DNA from: Ulva prolifera
Taxonomy: Eukaryota > Chlorophyta > Ulvophyceae > Ulvales > Ulvaceae
NCBI GenBank assembly: GCA_023078555.1
Contig: CM041197.1
Span: forward strand, 9,606,552 to 9,670,551
Direction: 5' to 3'
DNA: 64,000 nucleotides
The notes beneath the pieces were generated by a model that saw only the letters and a list, made by a program, of their open reading frames with translations, had not been told where the DNA came from and searched no databases. Positions 1-13,800 of this stretch are shown here, piece after piece. Both the position numbers and the translations under genes were made by a program. Each line of letters begins with the position of its first letter. Position 1 is the stretch's first letter.

Positions 1-162
1 TGCTGGCGCTCTCTCTAGCCGATTTTGGTGTCCAGTGTGTTCCGACATGTTCTTTTGCCCAGGTCGGTCGTGCTTGCAGACATCTCTCGGAGGATCTGAT
101 GCGGCTAGCCTGAATGACGCTGTCCGTGGGTGCTATCTTGAGCAAACGTTCGTGGCGGACGC

Positions 163-3100
163 ATGGGCGGTGCGCCGACAGCAAGCGGAGCAGCTGACAG
201 GATGCCTGGAGCTCACAGTGCTTCGGTGAAGCAGATGAAGCCTGCTGGGGGTGCTTTCGATCATAGCGCAGCGGTGGAGCGATCGACGTTTCTGCAGCAA
301 GTACAAAGGGTGATGAGCTCCGGTACAGATATATCCATCAGAAGCCCAGACGCTGCTCGTGAGTTCGTCAATCTGGTCAAAGAAGCATCGTCTCGCCCTA
401 AAGGTCCTCTGATACAAATTATGCAAGCGTCCGTAAACAAGGACGACAAACAGGTATGGAGACCTTCCCGTACGCCGAGTTTTTGCGAATGTGGAAAGCG
501 CTTGTTGTATAAGCCTTATCAATTGTGTGTGCTGCTCGTCATGTATAGTACCGTAATGGCTGTGACACCAGTGCCAGCTGCCAACGTACGTGCCGAGCGT
601 TCACCACGGCGAGGCTGTCGGGTAGGTTGCGGGCTAGCGTGCGAGCGTCAGGTCATCATCAATTGCCGCTGCAGAGCCGGTATCACGTACCGCTGTTTTG
701 ACGTTGTCGCACACATGAATGAGCCACTGATTCTATACGCAGGTGTTAGAAGCCCTGATAGAACATGGAATCCTCGTGGACTTGTGTTCGTGGTTGCAGC
801 TGTTACAGGGAACTGCCCAAGATAGCACAGAAGACAAGGCAAATCTTGTCACGCTGTGCAAGGTGGTGTCTGCTCTTCCAGTGACTCCTGAGCACATGCG
901 GTCATCAAGGATTGGGCACGTCTTGAGTTCCCTTTCAAAGGACAGCCTTCCTGATGTCTCAGAGGCTGCCACTAAAAGCCGAGACCTGCTACGGGATCGC
1001 ATGAAGTCTCTGCAGGTGCCAGGGGGCCTGAGCAAGCGAAGCATCGCCCCAGCGCAAACACCATCTGTGGCCACAAGGGCCTCCTCAGATAATGCGCATC
1101 CATCTGCAGAAGGCACTGCTGGTGATCCCATTGACAGCAAACAACCAGCACCAGCATCATCGGTGCAACAGCAATGCGCGCATGATCCCAAGCCTGCTTC
1201 CATGGAGACCGGAGCGATGCAGGGCGGCGCTGATGGGGAGGAGGCAACGGTTTCAGTCCCACTGCCACCCGGGCATCCCGCGGCCATTGCAGACGCAGTG
1301 CAGCCTGGTGGCAAGGGCGATGCAGCAGTTGGGAATGGGAAGCTGTCGCGCATTCAGGCATCGATCATTGGCCCAGCGCGCAAGGCGACGGAGGCGGTTG
1401 TTGCGAACCTCAAGCGTACGTTCTCGTCCGGGGGACCCGCAGGGACAACCTCGACGGCAGCTGCGGGAGGCGCGGCAGGTGTGAGTGCTACATATGTTGT
1501 TGACATGTATCACCTGCGTGCCGGTGACCGGAGGGCCTCATCTCGCAATTCATGCATGTGCATGCTGCAGGTGGAAAGCAGGATGGGGAGGGTGCGGTGC
1601 CGCGGCCGCGGAACGGAAGCTTCACTGGAGGCGGGCGTGGCCGCCTCGGGTCCCTCGCATCAGGGCGCACACCGCTACTCACGTCGGCGCCGACACCTCC
1701 AACTCTAGAGATCCCTGATGCTGCGGGGTGTGCAGCGCATCCCACATGCTCACACTCGCAACTTGTGCGGTTTGTTGTGTGCATGCGGACATGATCTCGG
1801 GGTGGCAACGTGGCATCGTAGGTGATCGGTCTGGAATGCCCTGCCATGCGAAGTGTGGCTTTCGCCTTGTTGTTGATTGTCATCCCCCCGTGCGCGGCTC
1901 ATATGGTACAGAGTGTACATTTAGTGATGCAGCCGTGCCGCCTCAATGTGTGTTGCAACCGTGCCGGGGCTGCCGGGGCTGCCAAACACCTGTAGCCGTG
2001 TGGTGACGTGCCAACGCAGCAGCGCACAGGCTGCATGCCAGCTCTATGCACCCCGCGTGCCAGTGCGTAAGCGCCCGCTCTGCACATTGGGGTCCCAGTG
2101 CATGCATTAAGCGAGTTGGTCTGCAGGGCACCTGAGCGAGCAAGACTAGTCGGAGCCGAGGCAGAGAGGAACCACGGAGCGGACGCCGAGACACCCGCAA
2201 GCAAGCGGCGGCGGTTGCGGGATGCTGGCAAGCCGATCAAGAAAGTTCAGTTCCGAGAGGGGGCGGAGCTCGAGAGGGTGTGCACCTAGCATTGATCGCT
2301 TGTGCCTCGCTGCGTCGTTGTGCAGGGGTCCGTTGCACACCCAATTCTATGGAATGCTGGACTTTGAGCCCGGCTCGTATGATCTGACAGGTCTCTGGAT
2401 TGCTAGCATCAGCTCGTACCACTGTGTCGAACTCGTGCGCGGCCGCCGTCGCACTTCTGTCCATGCTGACTGCCCGCGCTTCCCAACGATTTGTACATCA
2501 GACTGTTGCCATCAGCTCATCAGCTGCCGGCGGTGTTGCACAGCTTTAAAAAACATGAAGGAAAAATTACAAGAGAATCCGTGTTGGGAGATGGAGCTGT
2601 CGATCATGTGGGGCTTCTGCCGTAGCCGTGTCAGGTGCACAGTTCCTGACAGCGGCCTGGCGCCGTTGGTGCAGGTGCAGCTGTTCTTCAGTGACGAGAT
2701 CCCTGGCTTTGTGCCCGTGCCGGGCCGTGGCGACCCTGCGCCCGGAGATCACGGCGGCGGCGACGCTGGCAGTGGCAGCATGGGGGGATCTGCCAACAGG
2801 CAAGACGCAGAGGACAAGCACGCGCGCTTCCAGGCATCGACACGCAGGGAGCACCTAGGGGAGCGGGCGTTTAACCACCCTGGTTCGTGCCAGCTCGCTT
2901 TGCCATGCCCGCCGTTGCTTCGCTGCTGCCACGCGAAGCTCAATTTTGCCCCGGACTCATGTCCGTAGAGAGCGATGTGATGGACTGACTCACCGACCTC
3001 TGACCGCACTGGCGCTCTGCATGCATATCAGCATGCGGCATGTCCAAACGTCACCAGGCCGGAGGACCATCGCGATCAGACATGCTACGTGTCCTCACAG

Positions 3101-5369
3101 CATGCGGCGCTGCCCGGCCTGTGATCAGAAGCTTCTTTCTGACAGCGCAGCCCTGCACAGCCGCCTGGTGCAGGGCCGCATTGCGTACGTGCCGCAGCCG
3201 TTCCGGCGCTGCAAGCATGCAAGCCTGTGAGAGATTGCGGTCTGACCACTCCGATCGCGTCTGAACGTGTTCTGCATGCAGATTCTGAGTGCGCAAACGT
3301 GGACCGGAAGGCACTGGCACGGCTTCACAGCCCGCCAGACGTCGTGTTCCGGCCCCTGGAAGTGCCGCTGCCGGAGGCCTTCGCTCGGGGGGAGGAATCC
3401 ACGGAGGCTGCCGCCCGCGCGGCGTACTGCGAAGCCCACCCTGTGGCCGAGCGCGGGCACGACGGCGACAACGCGTCGAGGCTCAAGCTCCCGGTGGAGG
3501 ATCCGCCGGCAGCAGCGAGCAACCACTGGCATCCCGTGCCGCCGATGTTCAGCTTCAAGACACCCATGTCTGCTGAGAACGTGGAGAAGATGCAGCAGGA
3601 GCAGGCTGTCGCAATGATGCAGGTGCGGCGCTCAGTCGCTCCGTGGTCGCGTCTGTCTGGGCGGCTGTGTCCCTATCCACGCAGCCAGAATGGCTGCATA
3701 GACGCGGCAACGTGCATAGTGTGGCAAAGGCAGTTTTAATTCTGCAACGTTTGACCCAGCCATAACAGTGCCCATCTTGATTGTTTGCGTTGAAGCTGCA
3801 GCTTGCATAGGTCACACTCTTTTTCACAGTGTGTGGGAATCATTTTGGTGATACCTGAGCACCCCCATGCTTATCACATTATGGACTGCTGTGCCTTTGC
3901 TGGTCTGACTTTGGCCGCTTTTGCCAAAGTCAGACCAGCAAAGGCACAGCAGTCCAGAATGTGATGAGCATAATGCTTGGATTGGCCACTGCACATGGAG
4001 ACCTGCCGAGTTCAAGTGTGCTGCTGCGCAGTGCCAGCCCTCGAAGTGATGCTGTCTGCTGCAGGGCCAAGTGAAGCAGGCCATGCCTGTTGCCATGTAC
4101 AAGGCCGGTCTGTTTGCCCAGCGCCATGCCGCCGCCGCGGCAGCACGGCAGGCCGCCCAGCCCGAGAACCTCGCGCCCGGCGGCGGCCCAGACGCGCCAG
4201 GGCAGCCCGGCGTCGGCCGGCTGCCCCCGGGCCCTGGCACGCACATCCTGGTCGAAACCATGAACAGCAACGCCGGCATTGCGCCGGCCGTGGCGGGGGC
4301 GTACGTGCCCTTTGGCGGGCCGGCCATGTCGGACCTCGGCGCTCTTCAGTCCCAGCAGGCGGCGCCACAGCAGGTGCTGGCTGTCCACAGCATGCCGCTG
4401 CAGGCCCAGCCGGGCGCGCAGCAGGTGTCCAGCATGCCGCTGACCAGTGCCCCTGGGGTCATCTGGTTCCAGCACCCGCTGGCGATGAACTCTGACGACA
4501 TCGCGGCGATGACGGCGCCGCCGCAGTCCGGCCACACCGCGCCGGCTGGCCCGGACACGTCCGGCGCGATGCTCACGCCGGGAGCGCTGTACCATGATGC
4601 CAGCCGGGGGGCAGCTCTGGGGTCCGCGAACGGGGATATGGCGGCAAAGCGTGCCCGTATGGGCGATGTGCGGCATGCGCCGGTCCATGACGACCCCTCG
4701 CTCGGCCATGGTGCCACGGACAGCGGCATGGAGCACGACTATGTCAGCCGGAAGCGCTTCAAGGAGGACGCCGGCGGCGAGGCACGCCGGGATGGGGGGT
4801 ACGACCTTCGCGGCCCAACCGGCATCCTTGCCGAGCGGGAGCGCGGGGACCATGACGGCGTTCCGGATGGTGACGGACCTGATGCGCATGACGACATCTG
4901 GGGGGGCCGGGGGCGACACGACGACCGCGGCCGCGGGTGGCACGGCGGCGGAGGCAGCTACGGCCGCACAGGAGACAAGGGGGGCCGGTGGGGGGCGGAC
5001 GTGCGGGAGCGCGATCGCCCCCGTGACCGCGACCGGCGTGGGGACGACGGCGAGCGGAGCCGGGACCGGGACCGCGGCGACGGTGACCGATTTGAGTTCC
5101 GGGAGGCGGGCGGGAGAGACGGGGGTGGCCGGGGGGGCGGCCGGGGCCGGGGCGGGCGAGTGTGCACGTTCTGGAGCGGCCCCACCGGCTGCTTCCGAGG
5201 GGATGAGTGCAAGTTCCTGCATGAAGGGGAGGGCTTCTGCGGGCCCACCCCAGACTGGTTTCTCGAGAAGGACGGCGGCCGGGGAAAGCCGGGGCGGGGC
5301 CGCGGCCGGGGCCGCGGCCGCGGCCGGGGGCGTGGCGGCCGCGGCCGTGATCGCAGCGACTCGCCGTGA
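163..5369 (+). CDS. PNUTS-like protein phosphatase 1 regulatory subunit (PPP1R10 family)
   Basis: Nuclear PP1-targeting subunit; PNUTS-PP1 acts on RNA polymerase II elongation and termination factors in animals (family knowledge). Seven exons join in phase: 163-453, 743-1478, 1571-1727, 2127-2277, 2675-2882, 3282-3622, 4065-5369, giving 1062 codons. The spliced first two exons form a TFIIS N-terminal (LW) helical bundle. It contains an LVDLCSWLQLL helix and a SALPVTPEHMRSSRIGHVLS segment, which matches the PNUTS pattern. An RVxF-type PP1-docking motif, KKVQF, lies near residue 433 after a basic KRRRLR stretch. The last exon ends with a CCCH zinc finger (C-x8-C-x5-C-x3-H, about residue 994) and an RGRGRG tail. 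LW domain, RVxF, CCCH and RGG in this order is diagnostic. The start is the first ATG after an in-frame stop at 139-141. The middle is disordered and Gly/Arg/Asp rich. GC content rises strongly in the last exon. Confidence 0.85.
3867..3971. repeat. Long inverted repeat (hairpin) in the last PNUTS intron
   Basis: The arms 3883-3915 and 3923-3971 pair perfectly over 33 bp (core ggactgctgtgcctttgctg at the left), with a 7-base loop at 3916-3922. Pairing extends outward to 3867 and 3971 with two mismatches. The element lies in the intron between exon ends 3622 and 4065, so the transcript would carry a strong stem. It has no coding content or transposase. It may be a foldback/MITE-like insertion or a small-RNA hairpin. 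Confidence 0.9.
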
Positions 5370-7862
5370 GCCCACGCGCGCTCGGCCTGTGTGCTGAGGG
5401 TGTTGCGGCTGCCGACCGGCACGTGATGATTCGCATCTGCTGCCATCGCAGCATGGGAGCAGGCGTGGGGAGGGGGTGGTGGCCATGCAGATTCCCGCTG
5501 ATGGCCAATGATGTAGTGTGGCGTGTAGGAGCTCTGGTAATGGGCATGCTATGTGATGACTGCGCGTAGATCGATGGTGGCATAGAGCGGGCAGCGTAGA
5601 TGCGTGGGCTGGACAGAATCAGCTGCATGAATGTGGCAGATGCACAGTCACGATCTGGAACGAGCGGCAAGGAGAGGTCGCTCGCTAGGGACGGCATTGT
5701 AGGTTGCTCTGGGCTGGAACTGCCACCATGGCCTGGCGGTTGACATGGTGATCAGCAGATGTGTACGAGGCAACATGGTGATGAGGTCGAGTGCTTCACC
5801 GGTGTTCCTCTTGGTGGCGTGAGCATGGCGCATCTCTGGATGGTCCACGCACAGCTGCTCGCTGCACCGCTGCCGTGTCCAGTATATCTGCGTACGGCTC
5901 AATCTGCTGCCTCTCGAGTATTTCTGCTTCTTTGCCAGCAGAAACGCTGGGACCTGCCCTCGTGACCACACCATGGCATGAGTCCCTGCTCATGTTTCCG
6001 TAAGTGCCTGTAAGTATGGTTCCCCAGTCGAGATCGCATCTCTTCTACGATGTCTAGACGCAGATTCAATTGATAACGGATGTGCGTGTGTGTGTGTGTG
6101 TGTGTGCACGTGTGCGCCTCTGGTGGATACCGGCAATGTAGGACTGCTCTGGTGTCCGTAGAGCCTGAGCGTCCCTACAGGCACACCGAAGGGAAATGTT
6201 CTGTCTTGTTGTAATTGTGAATGCCAGGGCCACAAGATGCAGGGTTTCACAGCTGATTGAGCAACTATCACGTTCTACATCCACACCAGTTCGGATGACC
6301 ATGCATCTTTTGACCACTGCATGCATTGCACCATCTGCTCCATTGTCGTGGCGTACTGTCTGTCAGGTTATCAGTGTCTCCCGTCGGCTGTCAGTGACTC
6401 GAGGTAGGCAGTGCATCCCAGCCCTGTCAGTTTCACAAGGCATCCCTCAGCTTATTCTTCGCTATGATAGCTGAATGGTGGCTGAGACAGCGCATGGCAG
6501 ACGCACAATCCGCCGAGCACGAGGGCTCGCTGTCTGCCCAACATGCACACATGATGAGAGAGCACTTGCATCCCTACGTAGGGATGGTACCATGCCTGCC
6601 CATCATGGTATAGCATGCGCACATTGCTACAGAATGTTGACGATGTCCCTGTCAGAAACATGCTCTGACTGTCCACAGTCTGCGCTCGAGGCTCGCCATC
6701 CGCACACTCAACGGTGCACATTCCTTGCACCCTCACGAACGCACATACCACATGGGTATGATCTAATCATGCATATATGTAAGCTTCAAGGTAAAACCAC
6801 CATTATACACACGCAGCCTCCTGGTAAGCCATCAGGCAGTGGGACCCCAGTGGCCACCCCTCGGAGGCGGCGGTGGTTACTTCCAATTGGAATGGTGGTC
6901 TGCTCGCCTCTGATCAGCAGCAGAGCCGTCCGCGCCCAGGCGCGTGCGTGTCACCTCTAGACTTTTGATGGTTGGGGACACTGGTGGTGTTGTTGTTCGC
7001 GAGGTGTTGATCCTCGCTGGCCGCAGGCTTCGTACGGCAACGTTGCCGCTCCGGCTTGGCATGTAAAGTATGTGCACTTTATGTAGGACCCTGGCGACAC
7101 ACCCACAGCCGCCAGGCGCCCCCGTGCGGCTGGGGCGCACAGGCAGCAATGGCAATTGCTTAAGCACCACGGACCGACATGTGCAGCTGCGGCCGGCTGC
7201 GGGGGCGGCATTCCGCGCCGTACGTATCTCTGAGATAGCACAGTCCTTCAGCACAATTGATTGTAGCACTGGGGAGCCTGAACCGCTGTTGGAGTCCTGC
7301 GATATAGCAGTGGGCCAGCGATTCGGTGATGTAGTGACGTGATACTCCCCAGGAAATTGCAGATCTTGGGGGGGAGGCACTGTCGACGATTGGCGCCACT
7401 GTATCAGGATTTGGAACCTTGTGGCCTGGCATGCATGCACATGTCACAGATGTTGGTCAGCCTCGTCTGCTGCACAGCTGCCCACGAGCTGAATTCCTCC
7501 ACGGCCTCGCAGAGAAGTGCACAGGCTTTGAATCAGCCGAATGGGTGTTGGATTGCCTCGTTATCTCTGAGCAGAACCACATGGCTTGGCGGTGACGGCC
7601 TGTCGCGACATCGGAGATTTGACCCCGACATGCCCCGCACCGGCTTGTTGCCTCTGTCTCACACGATTGACCCGCGGTAAGGGTCTCAAGTATATATGCT
7701 GACATATCAGAGGCTATTTGAGCTGTAGCATTGATGCAGTTGGGCGTCTGCTTGGGAAACTGGTCACCTCGGACAGCTAAGCTGTGCCGCGACGTGCCCG
7801 TCGATTGACTTGCTAGCATGGCTGCTAGTGACTGAATAAATTCCAAAAATTCATCAACAGTC
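5370..7862. other. Intergenic region, no supported gene
   Basis: I see no ORF with recognisable protein character on either strand. ORFs of 90-190 codons on both strands around 6.9-7.9 kb are mutually overlapping and low-confidence. The region presumably carries the PNUTS 3' UTR and the promoter and 5' UTR of the SulP gene. It includes a GT dinucleotide microsatellite at about 6081-6117. Confidence 0.5.
6081..6117. repeat. GT/TG microsatellite
   Basis: Alternating TG units, slightly interrupted (tgtgcgtgtgtg...gcacgtgtgcg), sit between the PNUTS and SulP genes. This is a plain simple-sequence repeat. Confidence 0.9.
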
Positions 7863-10800
7863 ATGAGTGATTCGAGGCAGCCGTTACTGGATGGTAATTC
7901 CAGTTCTCGCCCCGCCAGTGGCATGGAGCGCCCTCTTGATTCGCAATCAGCGGGGCCGCCATCTGCCGAGCCTCAAGATGACAGCCAGACTGGCTTCGGT
8001 ATGACTTATATGTTTGCCGGGTCCTCTGCATGCTGCGCTACAGCGAGCAACCTTGTGCCCAATAATCAGGACTGCTGTCCTGGCGTCCTTTTAGCCCCAA
8101 ATAGAGCCGATCAGTGCCACATTATGCTTATGTGCAAATTGTTCATGTGCTGCTGCATATGGCGTTGGTAAGTTGGTCACCTTGAGTACAGCTCGCTCTG
8201 GATGCAGTGGGCACGGCAATGTCAATCTTGCAGTGTGCGACGTCGTGGATGGGAGCAGACATGCAAGAGGCACCGCTGCTTCGCAGTGCCGGCGTCATCA
8301 CCATCCCTTCGGCATTTGATGCCGAGACTCCTGCGTTCATAGCGGAGGACGAGGCGGATGGGGAGTCATCAGCCACGGCTCCGTTCAGCGCGAGAGGCTC
8401 GTTCTGCTCAAGGCCTTCGATGGAAGCAGGCCTATCTACACATCCGTCAATGGCCCGGACAGAAGCTGAGAGTGACATGCCGGCAACTGGATTTGCTGCG
8501 GCCATCGAGGCGGTGCGGCATCCAATGGTTCTCAGATAGCTTATGAACAGCGTGCTTGCTCCACTTCAAGGGCATAAGCGGGCGCGTGGGCCTTCGGGGG
8601 CGCGAGTCGCCGCATCCACCATCGTCACTAGGTAAAGCCCTCGACAGTTGTGCTTGACACGGCGTTCATCGCATCAAGCACGGCAAACAGGGACTGCACG
8701 CACCATGTAGCAAACGAGCCAACACCACTACTAAATAGTACTGCCAGTCAACGCCGTTTCCCTTGATGAAGCCTCTGGGATCTCACTGGCATACACATCA
8801 AGCATCACCACTTGTGATGTTCACACGTCATGCGCGCAGCAAGGCTGCTTTGGATGATCCAGAACCATTCACGCAGGCAAAGCAGCTGGGCAAACCCTCC
8901 GCCATGCATGACCAGCGAAGACACGCAGCGTGATCAGACGAAAGCAGTGGATGTGCCCTCATGCTTACATGCACCCATTCCTTGGCATCTCTGCAGTTTT
9001 TGTAGTGTGCCATGTGGCTTGGTCTGATGCCGCCCAAGATGACGACCTCAAAATCTGCCCCTACTACTCCATACAAGCACATACATCAGCACCTCCACAT
9101 ACCAACAACTCGCAGCCCACGGCCGCGGCTTTTCCCTGCTGAATTTTGTTCAGCCGTGTCGACGACAGCAACTGCCGCAGACAAGTACGCAGCAGTGCAG
9201 GCCCAGGACATCCTCGACATCGACCCCCCGGCCGTGCCCTACCCGGAAGCCCCCTCGCTGCCACCTGACACAGCGGAGGCCATCGCCGCACAGGTCGAAG
9301 AGCTCACCCACATCGCTGCCCATGCGCCGGCATACGCCGGCGCTGCGGCCGTCGAGGCGGCCGCGTCCGCCGCAACGGCGGCCGCCGCCGGCCGGCTGTC
9401 GGCCGACGGCCGCAGCGGCGCCCCCGGCGCTGCCTCGTCGGTGCCGCGCTCGTCCGCAGTCTTCCTGCGCTCCGACACCGCCAGCGGTGCCGCCGGCATG
9501 GCGGCTAAGCCGGCGGCGTCGTACACAGCCGGCGCACCGAAATCAGCGACGGCAACCGCGGCCGGACCGCACGCGACGCCGCCGCCGAGCATCGTCAACG
9601 ATTTCGTCGTCGGCATCGTGAATGCCGTCATCGTGCGGCTCTACCCACGTATTTCGTTGCCCCGTCCCCAGAGCACACACCACAAACCGCTCCCTATCCC
9701 TCGGCCCTCGCCATGCACGCTCCGTAACTGATACAGCACGACTCACGCAGCTCACATGCGACCACAGACGCCCCGCAATCGGGCAGCCGCGTGGACCCAG
9801 CGCACGCCGCGTGCTGTGCAGGCGCTGCCGATCACAGCGGCGTACCTGCCCATCGTGTACAGTGCGGCCGTGTACGCGCCGCACCTGCCGCTGCTTACGC
9901 GCCTGCTGTTCCTCGCCAACGCGGCCATCCAGGCCTCGATGGCCGCGCTGTCGAGCCTGCCGTTCGCGATCGGCCAGGTACAGGACCTCGGCCTCATCTT
10001 CCTCAACGCGATGACGAAGGACATCGCGGCGACGGTGGCGGATCCGGACCGCGCGCTCGCGACGGCGCTGCTTGCCTGCGCCTCCGCCACCGCCGCCCTC
10101 GGCGTCTGCCTCATCGTCGTCGGCAGGTGCACGGCACCGCTCGAACCCCCTCCCCCCGCCCCGCAGCCGGCCCAAATCTTGTGACCTGCTGCCGCCGGGG
10201 CCAGGCACTCGCCACTGCTGGCATGCCACATCCTGTCATGCTGCTCGCGCCATGCAACTCCCTGCTGCATTCACATAGGGTCGCGCCCAGCAAGCAGCCG
10301 CACCTCGCCGTGATGCCTGCCTCCATGACAATGGCTGAAGTGCTCCAGGGCCAGACACTCGCCTTCGTCTTGCACCTAAACCGCATAGCCACATCACATG
10401 CCTCTGGCGGAACAGACTGCCTTGCGAAGACCGGCTGACACAACGCAGCTCAGTGCGACCGCACAATACATGGGCACCATGCATGAGCGTCATGCATGCA
10501 GGCAGCGCATCGGCGGCCTCGTCGCCTACATCCCGCTGCCCGTCGTCGCGGGCTACCTCGGCTACCTCGGCTACTTCTGCGTTGCGGCGGCCTTCGCGCA
10601 GGTCACCGCGCTGCCGATCTCCGCGCCGCCGTCCTTCATCCTCCTGATCCTCCCCAACAACCTCGCGACGGTGCCGAACTCGCTCGCGCTGATCGCGTGC
10701 TGCGCGGTGCTGATGACCGGCGTGCGCGTGTGGCGTTCCCCGGCCGCGCTCCCGACGCTTCTGGTCGCGATCCCGGCATTCTGGTATGCTGTGCTGGGGG

Positions 10801-13800
10801 TGGTCACACTGGCAGGGGGGGTGCCGTGGGCGGACATGATGGAGTGGCTACAGGACCACCACTGGGTGGAGCGGCCGCCGGCGGAGTCCCGGCCGCAACC
10901 CTTCTGGGAGGTGCGGCCCTTGCCCCTGGCGCATCGTGCATATGATGCAGGATAGGCTCGCTTTTGTGGGATTTGGGGGCAGACACGAAGCACAGAGGCC
11001 CGGCTGTGTGTGGCAATACTCAACATGATTTTGTTTGGAATGCATGGCGGCATGTTGCAACATGTCTCAACATGTTGGCGGGCACGCATGCGTGGGTAAT
11101 CCGAGGGGCCCACGCTTTGCTCTATCTGGTGCCCTTGATGTCCGGCGATGGCTGCCTTGCTCGGCTGCAGAACGACGCACAGCCGGCACAACACCATAGC
11201 GGCACACTCGGCAACGCTCCGCCGATACCTGCGGCGCTACCTGCATCTCCGGCATTGTGTTTGTCACACCCTCACGCTTAAACCATCAGCCCCCGCCATC
11301 GCCGCCGTCTCACGCCTGCCCGCCCGCCTGCAGGCCTTTGAGCTGCTGTTTGTGACGCCGCTGTCGCTGGACAACATCGCGTGGGGCGCGCTCGCGCGGC
11401 AGCTGCCGACGATGGCTGTCGTCTGCCTCGTCTGCTCCCTCGGGACATCGATGGACGTGATGGCGATTCAGACGGAGGTGCCATGGGAGCTTGACACAGA
11501 CGTCGAGATTACCGCGCTCGGCGTTGGCAACCTCCTGGCAGGCGTGCTCGGCCTTGGCGGCCCAGGTGCCAACCTCCTTCAGCATGCGCAGAACTCTTTG
11601 ATCGGGTGTTGCCATCACCTTATAGCCCTTGTGTGTTAGGCGTGTGCAAAGTTTTTCCGCTCTCAGGTTAGCCACGATAGCACAGCTGTGTCACACTGCC
11701 AACTTCGACCGCGTTCTGTGCGCGATTGAGTCGCGACCGTGTCACAGCTGCGAGGGTGGCAGAAGCAAAAACACAAAGAGGAGGTCACGCAAGCCCATGC
11801 ATGCACCGTCTGCAGGGAGCATCATCTTCAGCCAGAGCGTGCTCGCGATCCGCAGTGGTGTGCGCACGCGGCTGCAGGGCCTCACGCTCGCCGCCGCGCA
11901 GCTCGTGATGTTCGTGCTGCCCTTCTCGCTCGTGCATCTGCTGCCCAACTTCTACTACGGGGCGCTGCTGGCCGTGCTGGGCATCGACATCTGCCGCGAG
12001 TGGCTGTGGAACACCCGCACGCGCATCACCGCCGCCGAGTTTGCTCTCTCCTGGCTCTCCTTCTGCGCCACCATCACGCTCACCAGCCTCATGCCGGTTC
12101 AGGTGCGCTTCTGGAATGCAGCATTTGCATCGCCCCTCCCGGGGCGGGCGCCTATGTTCCGGCCGTTGCCCTTGCGATCTGCCGGCTCCCCCATGGCTTG
12201 TGTTGATGTGTCGGCTCGACCGGCACCCTGAGTGTGAATGCTGTTGGTCGCATGTTCTGGCCACGTGCGCCAAAGTGTGGTGTCATTTTGGAGTCATACA
12301 AGCACATACTCATAAACACCACACGAGCGTACATGTCTTGCTTGTCACACCTGATTTTCGACCCGGTGCAAAATCGTCAGGCGCAGTGTATATGCCGCAC
12401 GGGGTGATATTATGCAATGTGCTGGTGTTCGATTCACCCGTCACGCCCATTTCATGAGCCAAGATCAATGTCAAAATCAATCTCCCATGCAATGCGTTCG
12501 CGTGTGCGGAACGCCACAGGCCACAGCGTGACAGCGCGCAGCGCGGTGCAGGGCCTTGAGGCGGGCATCCTGGTGGGGGTGGTGATGTGTGCGCTGCACT
12601 TTGCGTACGAGTACTCCGTGCTCCAGCTCGTGACGTTCACCGTCACCCCCAGCCGCTCCACGGCGATGCTGCCGTACCGCCACCGCCAGATCCTGTCGCT
12701 CTTCCAGGGCAACGTCGTCGCTGTCTCCCTCTCCGGTGCGCCCCCCCCTCCTGAGTCACGCCCATCGATATTTTCATCCGGCCCGGGGGCTGCCCCGCTG
12801 GAGTACGTGTTACAGATTCAATTCCGGGCCGCAGGGTGTCGTTGGCGGAATCGGGGACCAACGCGGATGCGGTGATCGTGCAACCCTGAGCTGGCGCCGC
12901 ACGCGCAACCCACAGTGGCGCCTGCATGCGTGCCATGCAGTCCCGCCCCAGCTGTGCCTTCAATTCCATGCATCGACGACCTGCTATCCAAGCACCCCCA
13001 CTCCACACCCGCAGCCCTCAGGATCAGGAGCCCCATGATGAAGACCCTCACAGTGTCGGCCGCTCCGCGCAGGCTACGTCTTCTTCGGGTCGATGGTCGA
13101 GATCGGCAAGCGCCTCAAGGCGACGGCGGCGCTGCTCGGCACGCGCTCCATGGCCGACCTCATCGCCGCCGCCGGCCTCGACCCTGACGGCGACGGGGGG
13201 CCGGGGGGCCTCGCCGTCGCCGCCGCCGCCGCCTCGGCCGCCGCGCGCCGCTTCCTGCTGCTCGACCTGCGCGCCGTCGTCGGCATCGACGCGACCACCG
13301 CGAGCTCGTTCGCGCTGCTGCGGCGCAGCCTCGAGACGCGCGGCGTGACGATGGTGCTGACGGGGCTCCGTGGGGATGACGGCGTGACGCGGCTGCTGCA
13401 GGCGAACGGCGTCATTGCCAAGGGGGGCGCGTGGGAGTCGGGGTATGGCTGCCCGGCGTTCGAGTCGTTTGACGCGGCGCTCGTGTGGAGTGAGGAGCAC
13501 TTCATGAAGGTGCGGGCGCGCGTGTGTGCGGCTGTGCGCAGTAGGCTGGTGTTCTCCATCAGCTGGTGGGCTCACTGCGTGCTGTGCGTCCGCGCTACGC
13601 TGCGTATGTGTCAGAGAAAGCGTGTCAGCTGCTGCTCAAGTAGCACTTCATGTGCATTTTGTCCTCATCAATTGACAAGCAAGCCTCCGGGGTTGGCGGT
13701 TTCAGCTCAACAGCACGGAGAGCCATGCGTGCAGGTCGCGGCAGCGAGCGGCCTCGTTGACGACCTCGAGGGCCGCACGCTGCGGCTTGAGGACTTTGTC

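Noticed and set aside
4594-5397. Plus-strand ORF of 267 codons overlapping PNUTS
   Set aside because: An alternative frame of the same exon. Only the PNUTS frame gives the CCCH finger and connects in phase to upstream exons.
3930-5486. Minus-strand ORF of 518 codons
   Set aside because: It lies antisense to the GC-rich last PNUTS exon, which has a zinc finger and RGG tail. In such GC-rich DNA stop codons are rare in all frames. Its translation is low-complexity Ala/Pro/Arg.
7457-7924. Minus-strand ORF of 155 codons starting near the SulP ATG
   Set aside because: A stretch (MTVDEFLEFIQSLAAML) looks helical, and its ATG overlaps the SulP ATG by two bases. However, no domain, splice partner or downstream exon was convincing, and the plus-strand SulP exon spliced in phase.
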